Assembly: GCA_028279215.1 (NCBI GenBank)
Contig: JANQOF010000039.1
Coordinates: 1-40,141, forward strand
Length of the DNA: 40,141 nt
Direction: 5' to 3'
Source: Pirellulales bacterium
Lineage (GTDB): Bacteria; Planctomycetota; Planctomycetia; Pirellulales; Lacipirellulaceae
Positions 1 through 8,395 of this stretch are shown in pieces. How positions within the stretch are numbered: position 1 is the first letter of the stretch; each line of letters opens with the position of its first letter. A program made the translations under genes and the position numbers. The notes under the pieces are model-generated. The model had not been told where the DNA came from. It did no database searches and saw only the letters and a program-made list of their open reading frames with translations.

Positions 1-345
1 GTCGCGAACCGCCGCATCGGGGGAAGAAAGACGCACGCTCCAGTGCTTTTGTCCCACCGTACCATGTACCGGCATGCCGGTAGCCTTCGAGGCGGCCAGC
101 ACTTCGGAGATGTTGTGTCGCGACGGCGCTTCGAGTTCCATCCCATCGTAGCCAAGCTCTTTGCAGAGCTCGAACTTCTCAAGGGGCGACCCACCCTCAC
201 CGATCATGCCCCATTTGACCGACTTGAAAATGCGGCCCGAGTTTGACGCAGTCGGAGCGGCGAAGGCTACGCGATTGAATGCGGTGCCTGCGATAAAACC
301 CGCCGATGTGGCTAGAAACGTCCGCCGGTTGAGTCCGTATGCCAT
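1..345 (-). CDS. Tat-exported sugar isomerase/epimerase-like protein, 3' part missing
   Basis: The first 115 codons of a gene that runs off the left edge. The N-terminus has a twin-arginine signal (NRRTFLA at residues 6-12, then a hydrophobic, alanine-rich stretch ending near AFAA), so export of a folded, probably cofactor-containing protein is expected. The mature start (KSVKWGMIGEG, then FELCKELGYDGMELEAP) is the first beta-alpha unit of a xylose-isomerase-like TIM barrel, as in hydroxypyruvate isomerase or tagatose-3-epimerase relatives. Planctomycetes carry many such secreted paralogues, usually of unknown substrate; a second, unrelated copy lies at 8396-9370. The metal ligands of the barrel would lie beyond the window, so activity cannot be judged. 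The start at 345 is chosen because the Tat motif follows immediately. Confidence 0.82.
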   Translation of the reverse strand, partial: MAYGLNRRTFLATSAGFIAGTAFNRVAFAAPTASNSGRIFKSVKWGMIGEGGSPLEKFELCKELGYDGMELEAPSRHNISEVLAASKATGMPVHGTVGQKHWSVRLSSPDAAVRD

Positions 346-448
346 AGTTGAATGCCGTAGGTAGATTCTTGCCTACATCCCAACAGCGGCCGATCGACTC
401 CGTTTGTCGCGAAGGCCACCTGGGACGCCATACGAAGTGAGAAGCAGT

Positions 449-475
449 AGTATACACTGCCAAGGTGGGAACCAC
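449..475 (-). promoter_or_regulatory. Possible promoter region of the truncated isomerase-like gene
   Basis: On the minus strand a TATACT hexamer (454-449) resembles a sigma70 -10 box about 100 bp upstream of the start at 345. A short palindrome, GTGG-GAA-CCAC (about 465-475), lies just upstream and could be an operator. I could not find a convincing -35 box, so this is weak. Confidence 0.25.
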
Positions 476-525
476 ATTCTCTCAGCAACCCGAAAGAAAT
501 GCAAATGCTGGTAGACCGTCCGTCG

Positions 526-549
526 AAAAATATGCGGTTTTCTTCCGCA
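526..549 (-). terminator. Weak intrinsic terminator downstream of threonine aldolase
   Basis: On the minus strand TGCGG and CCGCA form a 5-bp stem with an A-rich loop, followed by TATTTTT. It lies about 35 bp past the stop of the aldolase gene. The stem is short, so efficiency is doubtful. Confidence 0.4.
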
Positions 550-581
550 AAAGGTCGACGACGGAGGACCTAGTAGTCGCT

Positions 582-1649
582 CTAGTCGCTGAATCGCGGC
601 GCTCTCGCCCCGAGGGCGGGACCAGCGGCAATCGATGTCAGCACGTCGCCTGCGGTCTGCGCTTCGTCCTCTGAAACACCCAAGTGAAGCACTGCTCGGA
701 CGCGCTGCGGGCCGATGGCAAACATCGCCACACCCGCTTCCTCCGCCCGCTCGACGAACTGCTCCGCGGTGCCCCACTCTGAGTCGACCTCGAAGTAAAC
801 CTGATTGGTGAGGCTGTGCCCTGGGCGTTCCACGGTCACATGCGGCGCGGCATCGATGGCTCGGCGTACCACTTCCGCCTTCCTGTGGTCCTTTGCGAGC
901 TTTGGCAGGTTGTATTCCAAAGCGTAGAGTACCGCAGCGGCCAGGATGCCGCACTGCCGCATACCACCGCCGAGCGCCTTACGCACGCGTCGAGCTTCCG
1001 CGATCTTGCTTGCCGGCCCAACGAGCGCCGAACCGACGGGAGCGCCCAAGCCTTTGGAGAAGCAAACGCTCACCGTATCGAAGTGGCCGGCGATCTCAGC
1101 AGGCGATCTATCCATCGCCGCGCAGGCGTTCCACAATCTTGCACCGTCCAGATGCCGCGCTAGTCCGGCCCCCTTCGCCCAATCGCACAGTTCGGAAACA
1201 CTGGCGCAATCGAGCACCACACCACCGAATCGATTGTGGGTGTTTTCCAAACACAACAGTGTCGTGCGGGCGTGGTGAATGTCGGCCCCTCGCACGCGCG
1301 GTGCTAGCTGGTCGATGGTGGGCAAACCGTAGTGGGTCTCTATCGGCTGGGTCGCAACACCAAACAACTGAGCGTAGGCCGCTTGTTCGTAGTGATAGAT
1401 ATGGCACTGTGAGTCGCACAGGAACTCGTCGCCCGGTCGGCAGTGGACCCGGACTCCGAGCTGGTTGCCCATGGTGCCAGAGGGAACGAACAGGGCTTCC
1501 TCCATACCCAGTAGCTCAGCCACCCGCCGCTCGAGTTCGATGACGGTCGGATCGTCGCGAAACACGTCGTCACCCACTTCCGCCTTGGCCATCGCCTGCC
1601 GCATTTCGGGGTCCGGTTGGGTTACGGTGTCGCTACGTAAGTCGATCAT
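582..1649 (-). CDS. ltaE: Low-specificity L-threonine aldolase
   Basis: A PLP-dependent fold-type I enzyme that cleaves L-threonine or L-allo-threonine to glycine and acetaldehyde in the cytosol. The protein opens with IDLRSDTVTQPDPEMRQAM, the family signature. It has the PSGTMGN cofactor phosphate loop near residues 56-62, HLDGARLWNA with the aspartate that contacts the PLP pyridine nitrogen (about D168), and the PLP lysine K199 in CFSKGLGAPVGS. The length, 355 residues, is normal. An in-frame start 18 codons upstream (1703) would add a proline-rich tail not typical of the family, so the ATG at 1649 is preferred. It is divergent from hisD, with about 145 bp between the starts. Its assignment to the aldolase family is firm; stereospecificity (L-threonine versus L-allo-threonine) cannot be read from the sequence. 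Confidence 0.93.
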   Translation of the reverse strand: MIDLRSDTVTQPDPEMRQAMAKAEVGDDVFRDDPTVIELERRVAELLGMEEALFVPSGTMGNQLGVRVHCRPGDEFLCDSQCHIYHYEQAAYAQLFGVATQPIETHYGLPTIDQLAPRVRGADIHHARTTLLCLENTHNRFGGVVLDCASVSELCDWAKGAGLARHLDGARLWNACAAMDRSPAEIAGHFDTVSVCFSKGLGAPVGSALVGPASKIAEARRVRKALGGGMRQCGILAAAVLYALEYNLPKLAKDHRKAEVVRRAIDAAPHVTVERPGHSLTNQVYFEVDSEWGTAEQFVERAEEAGVAMFAIGPQRVRAVLHLGVSEDEAQTAGDVLTSIAAGPALGARAPRFSD

Positions 1650-1793
1650 TGCCACAGGCTCTGCGTTGGGGGCTGGGGACGTTGGCGGGTGCACGTGTAT
1701 CATACGAAGTAACGTGACCAGCCGTCAGAGCACAAGCCTGACGACGCCTCCGAGTTTGATCGCTTGAGTCCAGTCCACGCCCTTCGCACCACA

Positions 1794-3182
1794 ATGCTTC
1801 GCATCGATACCTCCCAGCCCAACGCTGCCCAGAAAATCGCGACGCTCCGCGCCAAACTCGCTCCCGAGACGGGCGATGTGGTAAGTGAGGCTGGGCGAAA
1901 GAAGACGATCGAGGTCTTCGGCGAGCCGCTTACGCCGGTCGATGTGATCGAACGCATTTGCCGCGATGTCCAGAAGCGCGGACTGGCTGCCGTGCTGGAG
2001 TACACCGCTAAGCTCGATGGAGCAAAGCTGTCGGCCGAGACGATACGAGTAGCGCCCGACGAGCTAGCTGGTGCTCATGCCGCGGCCGACGAAGTGTTTC
2101 TGACTACCGTACGTCGAATCCGCGAGAATGTGCTCCGGTTTCAGACGGCCATCCTGCACAGCGACACGACCCTGCGGCTCGATCACGGTGGCTATCTTAG
2201 GCAGCGCTACTTGCCGCTCGAGCGCGTCGGCTTGTGTATTCCAGGTGGCGCGGCCGCTTATCCGTCGACCGTACTGATGACGGCCGTTCCGGCGCAAGCT
2301 GCAGGCGTGAAGGAACTAGTGGTCGTCGCCCCACCTACGCCGTTTGGCAGTTACAATCAAGACTTGCTCGCGACCTGCCACGAACTTGGCATCACCGAAG
2401 TCTATCGTTTGGGCGGCGCCCAAGCCGTGGCCGCGCTGGCATACGGCGTGAACGATGCCGAAGCGCCGACGGAAGATCGCGGCGGTGCATTGATTCGTGC
2501 GGTGGACAAAATCGTTGGCCCAGGCAACTTGTTTGTCGCACTGGCGAAGAAGTTCGTGTTCGGCGATGTCGACATCGACTCGATTGCCGGCCCGAGCGAG
2601 GTGATTGTGATCGCCGATGACTCGACCGATCCCGAATGGACTGCCGCTGACTTACTTGCGCAAGCGGAACACTCACCAGGTTCCAGCGTGCTCATCACCT
2701 GGCACCCACCGCTCATCGATGCGGTCGATCAGGCGGTCGACGCACAACTGGCCGAACTTTCGCGTAGCGATCTTACACGGCAAGCGATCGAGGAGTTTGG
2801 TGCGCTTATTCTGGTCAGCGACCGTAGCGAAGCCGCCAAACTGGCCGATCACTTGGCTACCGAACACCTGCACGTTACCTGCAGCGATCCAGAAGAGATG
2901 CTGACCCAAATTCGCGCCGCCGGCGCGGTGTTCCTGGGACCTCACGCCCCTGTGGCGGTCGGCGACTACGTGGCTGGACCGTCACACGTATTACCGACAG
3001 GCGCGACCGCCCGTTTCGCGAGTGGTCTTTCGAGCAACGACTTCCTACGGACCAACAGCGTGATCAGCTACACCGAAGCGAATCTCCGATCAGTAGCTGA
3101 CGATGTGCTGACGATGGCCAACAAAGAAGGCCTGACGGCCCACGCGGCAAGTGTCACGCGGCGAGTTCGCGCCAGCAAGTAA
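1794..3182 (+). CDS. hisD: Histidinol dehydrogenase
   Basis: Catalyses the last two steps of histidine biosynthesis, the NAD-dependent oxidation of L-histidinol to L-histidine. Visible signatures are VGLCIPGGAAAYPSTVLM, VYRLGGAQAVAALAYG, KIVGPGN, DSIAGPSEVIVIAD and LLAQAEHSPGS, which contains the zinc ligands (about Q290 and H293), then GPSHVLPT and SSNDFLRTNS near the C-terminus. The length, 462 residues, is slightly above the usual 430. The extra residues are mainly a short insertion (NDAEAPTEDRGGALIR) between AYG and the KIVGPGN segment. The ATG at 1794 is chosen over a TTG at 1764 because family members begin close to it. The gene is not in a his operon; hisC lies 15 kb away, as is usual in planctomycetes. 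Confidence 0.96.
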   Translation: MLRIDTSQPNAAQKIATLRAKLAPETGDVVSEAGRKKTIEVFGEPLTPVDVIERICRDVQKRGLAAVLEYTAKLDGAKLSAETIRVAPDELAGAHAAADEVFLTTVRRIRENVLRFQTAILHSDTTLRLDHGGYLRQRYLPLERVGLCIPGGAAAYPSTVLMTAVPAQAAGVKELVVVAPPTPFGSYNQDLLATCHELGITEVYRLGGAQAVAALAYGVNDAEAPTEDRGGALIRAVDKIVGPGNLFVALAKKFVFGDVDIDSIAGPSEVIVIADDSTDPEWTAADLLAQAEHSPGSSVLITWHPPLIDAVDQAVDAQLAELSRSDLTRQAIEEFGALILVSDRSEAAKLADHLATEHLHVTCSDPEEMLTQIRAAGAVFLGPHAPVAVGDYVAGPSHVLPTGATARFASGLSSNDFLRTNSVISYTEANLRSVADDVLTMANKEGLTAHAASVTRRVRASK

Positions 3183-3247
3183 CTCGTTGCCGCTTTCCAT
3201 TGGTAGAACTGAATCTTTGATTTGCACCGAAAGCCCTCGCAACTCAC

Positions 3248-4330
3248 GTGGCCACGATCTTCTACAGCATCATGGGCGAAGGGCGTGGACACGCCGCCCG
3301 CGCGCGGACGGTGGTCGAGCAACTGCGCGATCGGCATCGAATTGTGCTGTACACGTCGCACGATGCCCTGGAGTTTCTGGAGAAGCAATATGGCGACTCC
3401 GACGACGTTGCAGTGCGTGCGATACCTGGGCTTAAGTTCCACTACACCGGCAAACGACTCGACCTGACCAAGACAATTCGCGAAGGGCTCGCCATGTGGT
3501 GGGGCCAGAACAAACTCGTTGAGCCGCTCGTTGAAGACATCCGCGGCGAGCAGCCACAGTTGGTCGTTAGCGATTTCGAGCCGCTAATGGCTCGCGCGGC
3601 CCATCGAACTGGCGTGCCGGTGCTGAGCTTCGACCATCAACACTTCTTGATCGCCTACGACTTGTCCGCACTTCCGTTATGGCTGCGCGCGTGGGCGAAG
3701 AGCATGACCCTTGCCATTCGGATGTTTGGCATCGGTCAGCAGAAGACCGTGGTGTCAGGGTTCTTCCATCCGCCGCTGCGCAAAGGGCACGAAGACGTCG
3801 TGCAAGTTGGTCCGATGCTGAGACCGACGATCCGCGGTCGCGAACCAACCGACGGCGACTTCATCCTATCCTACCTTCGCCGACAGACACCCGAACGGGT
3901 AGTGGACATGTTGGCCAACCTCGGGACACCTGTTCGCGTGTACGGCCTGGGATCTCGCTCGCCACACGATCAAGTAGAGTTCTTCGAAGTCGACGAAGCT
4001 TCCTTTACCAAAGCATTGGTGTCGTGTCGAGCGGTCGTCGCGGCGGCGGGAAATCAGTTACTCGGCGAGGCGCTTTATCTGGGCAAACCGTTTTTCGCCC
4101 TTCCCGAGGGCAAGCACTTCGAGCAGTGCATCAATGCCCATTTTCTTAAGAAGCTTGGAGGCGGCGACTGGGCGGCAATCGAAAAGGTCAACAAGTCACA
4201 ACTGGATGACTTCTTGCGCGCCACCGACGAATATCGTGCCAACCTTTGTGGAAGGCGTGAGGAATTCGACGGAAACGACGCCGCAGTGGCGGCGATTGAA
4301 GCGATGCTTCACAATGGTGTGGGTGAGTAG
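3248..4330 (+). CDS. MJ1255/VC2487-type glycosyltransferase
   Basis: A 360-residue protein with a GT-B layout. The N-terminus is IFYSIMGEGRGHAARA, a GxGxGHxxR-like loop as in MurG/GT28 relatives, followed by QPQLVVSDFEP at about residue 100. The C-terminal half carries VVAAAGNQLLGEALYLGKPFFALPEG, the nucleotide-sugar binding region, in which an N-Q pair and the GEAL segment contact the donor in related enzymes. The family is usually annotated as a predicted glycosyltransferase with unknown acceptor, likely for glycolipids or cell-surface glycans. The start is GTG at 3248, with no clear Shine-Dalgarno sequence. It lies 65 bp downstream of hisD and 13 bp upstream of a secreted peptidase gene, so the three could be cotranscribed. 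Substrate cannot be inferred. Confidence 0.8.
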   Translation: MATIFYSIMGEGRGHAARARTVVEQLRDRHRIVLYTSHDALEFLEKQYGDSDDVAVRAIPGLKFHYTGKRLDLTKTIREGLAMWWGQNKLVEPLVEDIRGEQPQLVVSDFEPLMARAAHRTGVPVLSFDHQHFLIAYDLSALPLWLRAWAKSMTLAIRMFGIGQQKTVVSGFFHPPLRKGHEDVVQVGPMLRPTIRGREPTDGDFILSYLRRQTPERVVDMLANLGTPVRVYGLGSRSPHDQVEFFEVDEASFTKALVSCRAVVAAAGNQLLGEALYLGKPFFALPEGKHFEQCINAHFLKKLGGGDWAAIEKVNKSQLDDFLRATDEYRANLCGRREEFDGNDAAVAAIEAMLHNGVGE

Positions 4331-4343
4331 AGGCAAGCGAATC

Positions 4344-6194
4344 ATGCATAGAACCTACACAGCGGCATTCGCACTTGTTGGCATTGCGCTCTTGGTCGCA
4401 GGCTCGGTGGCAGCGCAAATCGTCATCCAAGAAGAGGAAGAAATCTCCGGCACCGTGGTCTCGCTCAGCGACTCCCGCATCGCCATCCGCGACGACAGCG
4501 GACAACTCCACAACCTGCTGATCCAATCGCCAGACAAGCGGGGCGTCGCGCTAACCGGCGGTGCAGCACTCCGCTTTCCCGCCGAAGTCCATGTAGTCGG
4601 ACGCTATACGATTGACTCGCTCGAGCGCGACGATTCCATCAAGTTGGAGGTGCCGCTCAACCGAAGAGGAGAAGTCGATGGCGCGGCGAACGCCGTTTGG
4701 CGCATCTCGGCAAACGACCAATCGCCGGGAGTCTATCCCCAAGACGAACCGGCCAATGCTCGTGATTTCGTCACGTGCCAGATCGTTGGCAGCTTCAGCC
4801 GACTGGCGAAGAATCGGTTGCTGCTACAGGTTCCGCGCAACGACTATGTGCGAAAGAAGATTCTGTCGATTCCCATCGCCGCTAAAGCAGAGATTCGCAG
4901 CGAGAGCGCCGACCACCGTGCCGCAGCACCCGGGGCTGTAGTGGAACAAGCCGTTGTCGCCAACCTAAACACGGGCGACCGAGTAATTCGTAAACTGCGA
5001 GTCAGCATGTCGACGGCTTCTTCAACACAGCGAACGTTCGACGACGAGTTGGCGCTCAAGCACCGAAGACTGTCAGACGAACCGGTTCCGCCTCGATTGA
5101 TTCGTTCGCGGCACTTCATGATCCAAACCGATATCTCCGAACGACAAGCAGCCATTCTCACGGAGAAGTTGGAAAGAATGGTGACGTTGCTCAGCAAGTA
5201 CTTCGGCGCTCGTCCTACGGGACTTGTGCAAGCGTACATAGTCCACGATCTCTCCCAATGGCCACAAGGCATGCTGACCGAGCCCGCCGGAATCGCGAAA
5301 ATCGAGGAAGGAGCGGGGGTTTGCTTCTCCCGTCGAAGTGGCTCGCAAGTCGAGGCAATCGTGTACAGCTGCGACGATCACGGCGTGGTGCAGCACGAGA
5401 GTACCCACGCATTTTGCACGTTGACCTTCGGATCGACAGGTCCAACGTGGCTGGCCGAGGGTGTGGCCGAAATGGGGCAGTATTGGAAGTCTGATGAAGT
5501 GGCCGTCAATATCGACCCCATGGTGCTACAGTATCTCAAGAACGCCACTCCCAAACGCACATTGGCCGAAATTGCCCTACCGGGACGCACCTCGGCGGGC
5601 GGGTGGCAAGACTACGCTTGGCGATGGGCGTTATGCCACTTGTTGGCCAATAACCCAAATTACTCCGATCGGTTCAAGCCGCTCGCCATCGCCCTTATGA
5701 CCGAGCAAGAAGGCGCGTCGTTCGCGGCTGCGTACGGCGACGTCGAGCGGGAAATCTCCTTCGAGTACGATCAGTTCTTGTTGGCGCTCGACAACGGATA
5801 CGACGCAAGACTCGCCGCGTGGCAATGGGGCCGACGGTTCGTTCCACTTCGGGGCGGCCGCTCGGTGAAATCGAAAGTGCTTGCGAAGGCGGGTTGGCAA
5901 CCGACGGGTGCTCGACTCTCTGCAAGCGAAACCTATGCAGCGAAGGCAGAAGGAGAGTGGAAACTCTCGGCCAAAGGCAACTCCTTGTCGGCCATCGGCG
6001 AGGAGGACGGCCGAGGGCGGCTGGTTGGCGTGCTGATGAACGACTTCGCCCTCTCCTCACCGTTCGATCTTGGCACCGAGACGACATTCACCGCCCCGAG
6101 CGACGGCGATCTCTATGTTCGCTGCCAGGACGACTGGCACAGCCTGTCGGATAACTCGGGTGAAGTGGAAATGAGCATCCAATTGGCCGAGTAG
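4344..6194 (+). CDS. Secreted HExxH metallopeptidase-like protein (peptidase MA-like)
   Basis: A 617-residue exported protein. Residues 1-25 are a Sec signal peptide (positive MHRTY, hydrophobic core, cleavage near VAA-Q). An N-terminal beta-rich region of about 270 residues resembles nothing I recognise, apart from a short segment (GTVVSLSDSRIAIRDDSG) like small beta-barrel adaptor repeats. Residues 351-355 are HESTH, with a downstream glutamate at 372 in WLAEGVAE. The H-E-x-x-H plus E spacing of about 17 is that of gluzincins and of the peptidase-MA/DUF1570 families common in planctomycetes. The region after about residue 500 looks like a separate beta-sandwich. The start at 4344 is chosen because the signal peptide follows immediately; an upstream in-frame extension would run into the glycosyltransferase gene. 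Proteolytic activity is inferred from the motif only. Confidence 0.78.
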   Translation: MHRTYTAAFALVGIALLVAGSVAAQIVIQEEEEISGTVVSLSDSRIAIRDDSGQLHNLLIQSPDKRGVALTGGAALRFPAEVHVVGRYTIDSLERDDSIKLEVPLNRRGEVDGAANAVWRISANDQSPGVYPQDEPANARDFVTCQIVGSFSRLAKNRLLLQVPRNDYVRKKILSIPIAAKAEIRSESADHRAAAPGAVVEQAVVANLNTGDRVIRKLRVSMSTASSTQRTFDDELALKHRRLSDEPVPPRLIRSRHFMIQTDISERQAAILTEKLERMVTLLSKYFGARPTGLVQAYIVHDLSQWPQGMLTEPAGIAKIEEGAGVCFSRRSGSQVEAIVYSCDDHGVVQHESTHAFCTLTFGSTGPTWLAEGVAEMGQYWKSDEVAVNIDPMVLQYLKNATPKRTLAEIALPGRTSAGGWQDYAWRWALCHLLANNPNYSDRFKPLAIALMTEQEGASFAAAYGDVEREISFEYDQFLLALDNGYDARLAAWQWGRRFVPLRGGRSVKSKVLAKAGWQPTGARLSASETYAAKAEGEWKLSAKGNSLSAIGEEDGRGRLVGVLMNDFALSSPFDLGTETTFTAPSDGDLYVRCQDDWHSLSDNSGEVEMSIQLAE

Positions 6195-6215
6195 CCCAAA
6201 ACGGGACAAGCCAAG

Positions 6216-7130
6216 TCACCGCTGATTGGCAATTTCGGCGACTTCGCTCAGAGTGGCGACGCGATACCCTTTCGCAACAAGATGCGGAAGGACCTTATCA
6301 AGCACAGCAGCCGTTCGACGACCACGATCCCCTCCATCGTGCAGCACGATGATGGCGCCTGGAAAAACGCGGCCGAGAATGTAGTCGCTCGTGAACTCCG
6401 TGGAACTCTGGTGGCTGTCCCACGGATAAACCGAACCAAGTGCCAGGCACAGATTCTGCTGAGCCACAGCTTGCGACATCTCCGGAGTGAAAAAGCCGCC
6501 TCCAGGGCGAAACCATATTGGCTGCTGGTATTCGCGGATGACCGCGCCGGCTTCGCTCACGTCTTGCTCGAAGTCGCTTGGCGACATCTTCCATCCGGGC
6601 TGGTCGGCCATTTGATGGTTGGCCAATTCGTGGTTGGCTGCAATCGCATTGGCAATCTCGGCCGTGCTGTCCGTGAGCGTATCGCCCAGCACAAAGAAGG
6701 TGGCGCAAGCTTTGTGCCGCTCGAGCACATCAAGAATCACGGGCGTCGTTTCTCGATCTAAGCCGTCGTCGATCGAGAGCGCGACGACCTTTTCGCTGAC
6801 TGGAAACTGAAATCGTGCAGAGGTCGAGCGATCGCCGATCCACAGTACGTACCGTGGGGGGAACACGACCACCCAAAAGGCGGCGACCGCCAGACCGACA
6901 CAGCACCACACGGAGCGCCGCCACCTTAAGGGCCGAAGGACTAATGCCACCCCAAACAGCAACCCAGCAACGACGGCGATACTCCCAATTCCGGCAAGAC
7001 TCGAGCGAAACGCCCAATCGATCCCTATCACTGCCAAACCGAATTGAGCCAGGCTTATGAACGAAAACGCAGTCGCGACGGCAAAAGCCCATCGCGAGAC
7101 TCGCTCTCTGGTTCCAGACAATCGGCTCAC
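6216..7130 (-). CDS. Membrane-anchored polysaccharide deacetylase (NodB-like)
   Basis: Three hydrophobic segments (about residues 14-36, 48-66 and 74-90) precede a NodB carbohydrate-esterase domain (CE4) of about 190 residues. The motifs are SIDDG (catalytic base and metal ligand D121/D122), NHQMAD (motif 2; the second metal histidine is an aspartate, D176), FRPGG (R208) and IIVLHDGG (H264). It probably deacetylates an N-acetylated glycan outside the cytoplasmic membrane. The true start is uncertain. The reading frame is open upstream to 7532 but that would overlap the acetyltransferase gene by 300 bp, so GTG at 7130 or TTG at 7142 is preferred. It is the last gene of a minus-strand series, 94 bp after the acetyltransferase stop, and converges on the peptidase gene with 21 bp between stops. 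Confidence 0.78.
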   Translation of the reverse strand: MSRLSGTRERVSRWAFAVATAFSFISLAQFGLAVIGIDWAFRSSLAGIGSIAVVAGLLFGVALVLRPLRWRRSVWCCVGLAVAAFWVVVFPPRYVLWIGDRSTSARFQFPVSEKVVALSIDDGLDRETTPVILDVLERHKACATFFVLGDTLTDSTAEIANAIAANHELANHQMADQPGWKMSPSDFEQDVSEAGAVIREYQQPIWFRPGGGFFTPEMSQAVAQQNLCLALGSVYPWDSHQSSTEFTSDYILGRVFPGAIIVLHDGGDRGRRTAAVLDKVLPHLVAKGYRVATLSEVAEIANQR

Positions 7131-7224
7131 ACCCGGTTCCAATATTCCAAGGTCGAACGACTGGCGCGCACGATACGTTGATGGAAGCCGACAATCGATC
7201 CAACGCGAGCTTGATTTGTCACTG

Positions 7225-7806
7225 TTAGTAACCAGGGCCTCGCAGATCGATCTCGCCGTCGGGCCAGCCAGGCCGATCGGCAGGATAACGCATAATGCAG
7301 TCATCTTTGAATGGGCAACTCCGTGGATCTTCGGCGTTGGAGTTGACGATCTGATTGTCGACCGCCGTACTGCCCAATTGTTGATACCACCTACGGACCC
7401 GCTCGCTAGTTTGAAACAATGAAAAAGGAATTCGCCCTTCGTCAACCGCCTGCCAGGCACGACGAACGATCGCCTCGCCCAGATGATGGCCTCGATAGTT
7501 AGGTGCGGTGCATACCGACGCCAACGCGGCAATGGTCAGATCGCCCATGGTTGTGCCAACCGTGCGCGGGAACACAGCCGCATGAGCAATCACTTGTGTT
7601 CCGTCGCGAATAATCAGTGATCGGCTAGCAACGTCTTTGGACACGTGCGAGTCGCCTCGATCCGTTCGTAGCACGACCGCTCGGTCTGACGGAGTGACAT
7701 CCTTCTTGGGCCACACCGTGATCAGCAGTTCTGCAATAGCCAGGGCATCGGCTTCCGACATTTCGCATGTCAGAATCGTCTCGATGTCGTGACGGCTGGT
7801 AGGCAT
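7225..7806 (-). CDS. GNAT-family N-acetyltransferase
   Basis: A 193-residue cytosolic protein with the GNAT core. A beta-strand region (SLIIRDGTQVIAHAAVFPRTV) is followed by IAALASVCTAPNYRGHHLGEAIVRRAW, which is motif A with the acetyl-CoA pyrophosphate loop (YRGHHLG fits the R/Q-x-x-G-x-G/A pattern), and then a motif-B-like FSLFQTSERVRRWYQQLG. The N-terminal part (SEADALAIAELLITVWP) is typical of acetyltransferases acting on small amines or antibiotics, but the substrate is unknown. The C-terminal tail has two cysteines (SCPFKDDCIM), which may be structural. The gene sits between a thioesterase (72 bp upstream) and a polysaccharide deacetylase, in an apparent minus-strand operon. Confidence 0.8.
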   Translation of the reverse strand: MPTSRHDIETILTCEMSEADALAIAELLITVWPKKDVTPSDRAVVLRTDRGDSHVSKDVASRSLIIRDGTQVIAHAAVFPRTVGTTMGDLTIAALASVCTAPNYRGHHLGEAIVRRAWQAVDEGRIPFSLFQTSERVRRWYQQLGSTAVDNQIVNSNAEDPRSCPFKDDCIMRYPADRPGWPDGEIDLRGPGY

Positions 7807-7878
7807 GATGCTCGCAATTTTGTTGTCGGCTTTGGGCTACGTTCCCGTCGGCGAATCCGCTGCCTGGTTGAACGACAC

Positions 7879-8382
7879 CTACTTACGGTGCAAACTCATA
7901 ACGTCACACAATGGTGACGACCATTTGAGCCTCTGGTGCCGGGCGACCAAGCCGTCGAATTCTGCGGCAATCTCCGGCGGGAACGGCGCACTTCGCCGCT
8001 CGGTAAGGTCGACGTGCGTGCTCACCGTTTCCATCGTCGATGCGAGTCGGGTCCGACTGTCGTTTACCATGAACTGGATTAGGTGGAATCGACTGCCCTG
8101 TCGATCGACCACTCTGGTGTAAACCGACACCTGCTCGCCAACTCGCACTTCAGCCAGATAGCGCAGGTGCTTCTCCATGGCAAACGTGCCCTTACGCTGC
8201 GATTCGATGTACTCGCGATCGAGGCCTACTGATTCAAGTACGTGGCGAATCGCTTGGCTGTACACGTAGGTGTACCACATGACGTTCATGTGACCCATCT
8301 CGTCTAAGTAGTCGACCGGGATTGTGCCGGTGAAGGTCTTGGGCACTTCGCCAATCTGCTCGAGCGTTGGTAGTTTGCGCAT
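7879..8382 (-). CDS. Hotdog-fold acyl-CoA thioesterase (4HBT family)
   Basis: A 167-residue single-domain hotdog protein. The N-terminal active-site helix reads DEMGHMNVMWYTYV (D27, H31, N33), matching the D-x-x-G-H-x-N pattern of YbgC/4-hydroxybenzoyl-CoA thioesterases, and is followed by strands such as YLAEVRVGEQVSVYTRVVDRQGSRFHLIQFMV. Such enzymes hydrolyse acyl- or aroyl-CoA thioesters in the cytosol; carnitine-related thioesterases are an alternative. Only 13 bp separate it from the Tat isomerase-like gene upstream, so cotranscription is very likely, although no shared pathway is obvious. There is nothing unusual in length or motif. Confidence 0.82.
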   Translation of the reverse strand: MRKLPTLEQIGEVPKTFTGTIPVDYLDEMGHMNVMWYTYVYSQAIRHVLESVGLDREYIESQRKGTFAMEKHLRYLAEVRVGEQVSVYTRVVDRQGSRFHLIQFMVNDSRTRLASTMETVSTHVDLTERRSAPFPPEIAAEFDGLVARHQRLKWSSPLCDVMSLHRK

Positions 8383-8395
8383 TGTCGGCCGCTAC

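Noticed and set aside
7131-7532. An upstream in-frame extension of the polysaccharide deacetylase.
   Set aside because: It would overlap the acetyltransferase gene by about 300 bp, and the extra residues look like out-of-frame translation.
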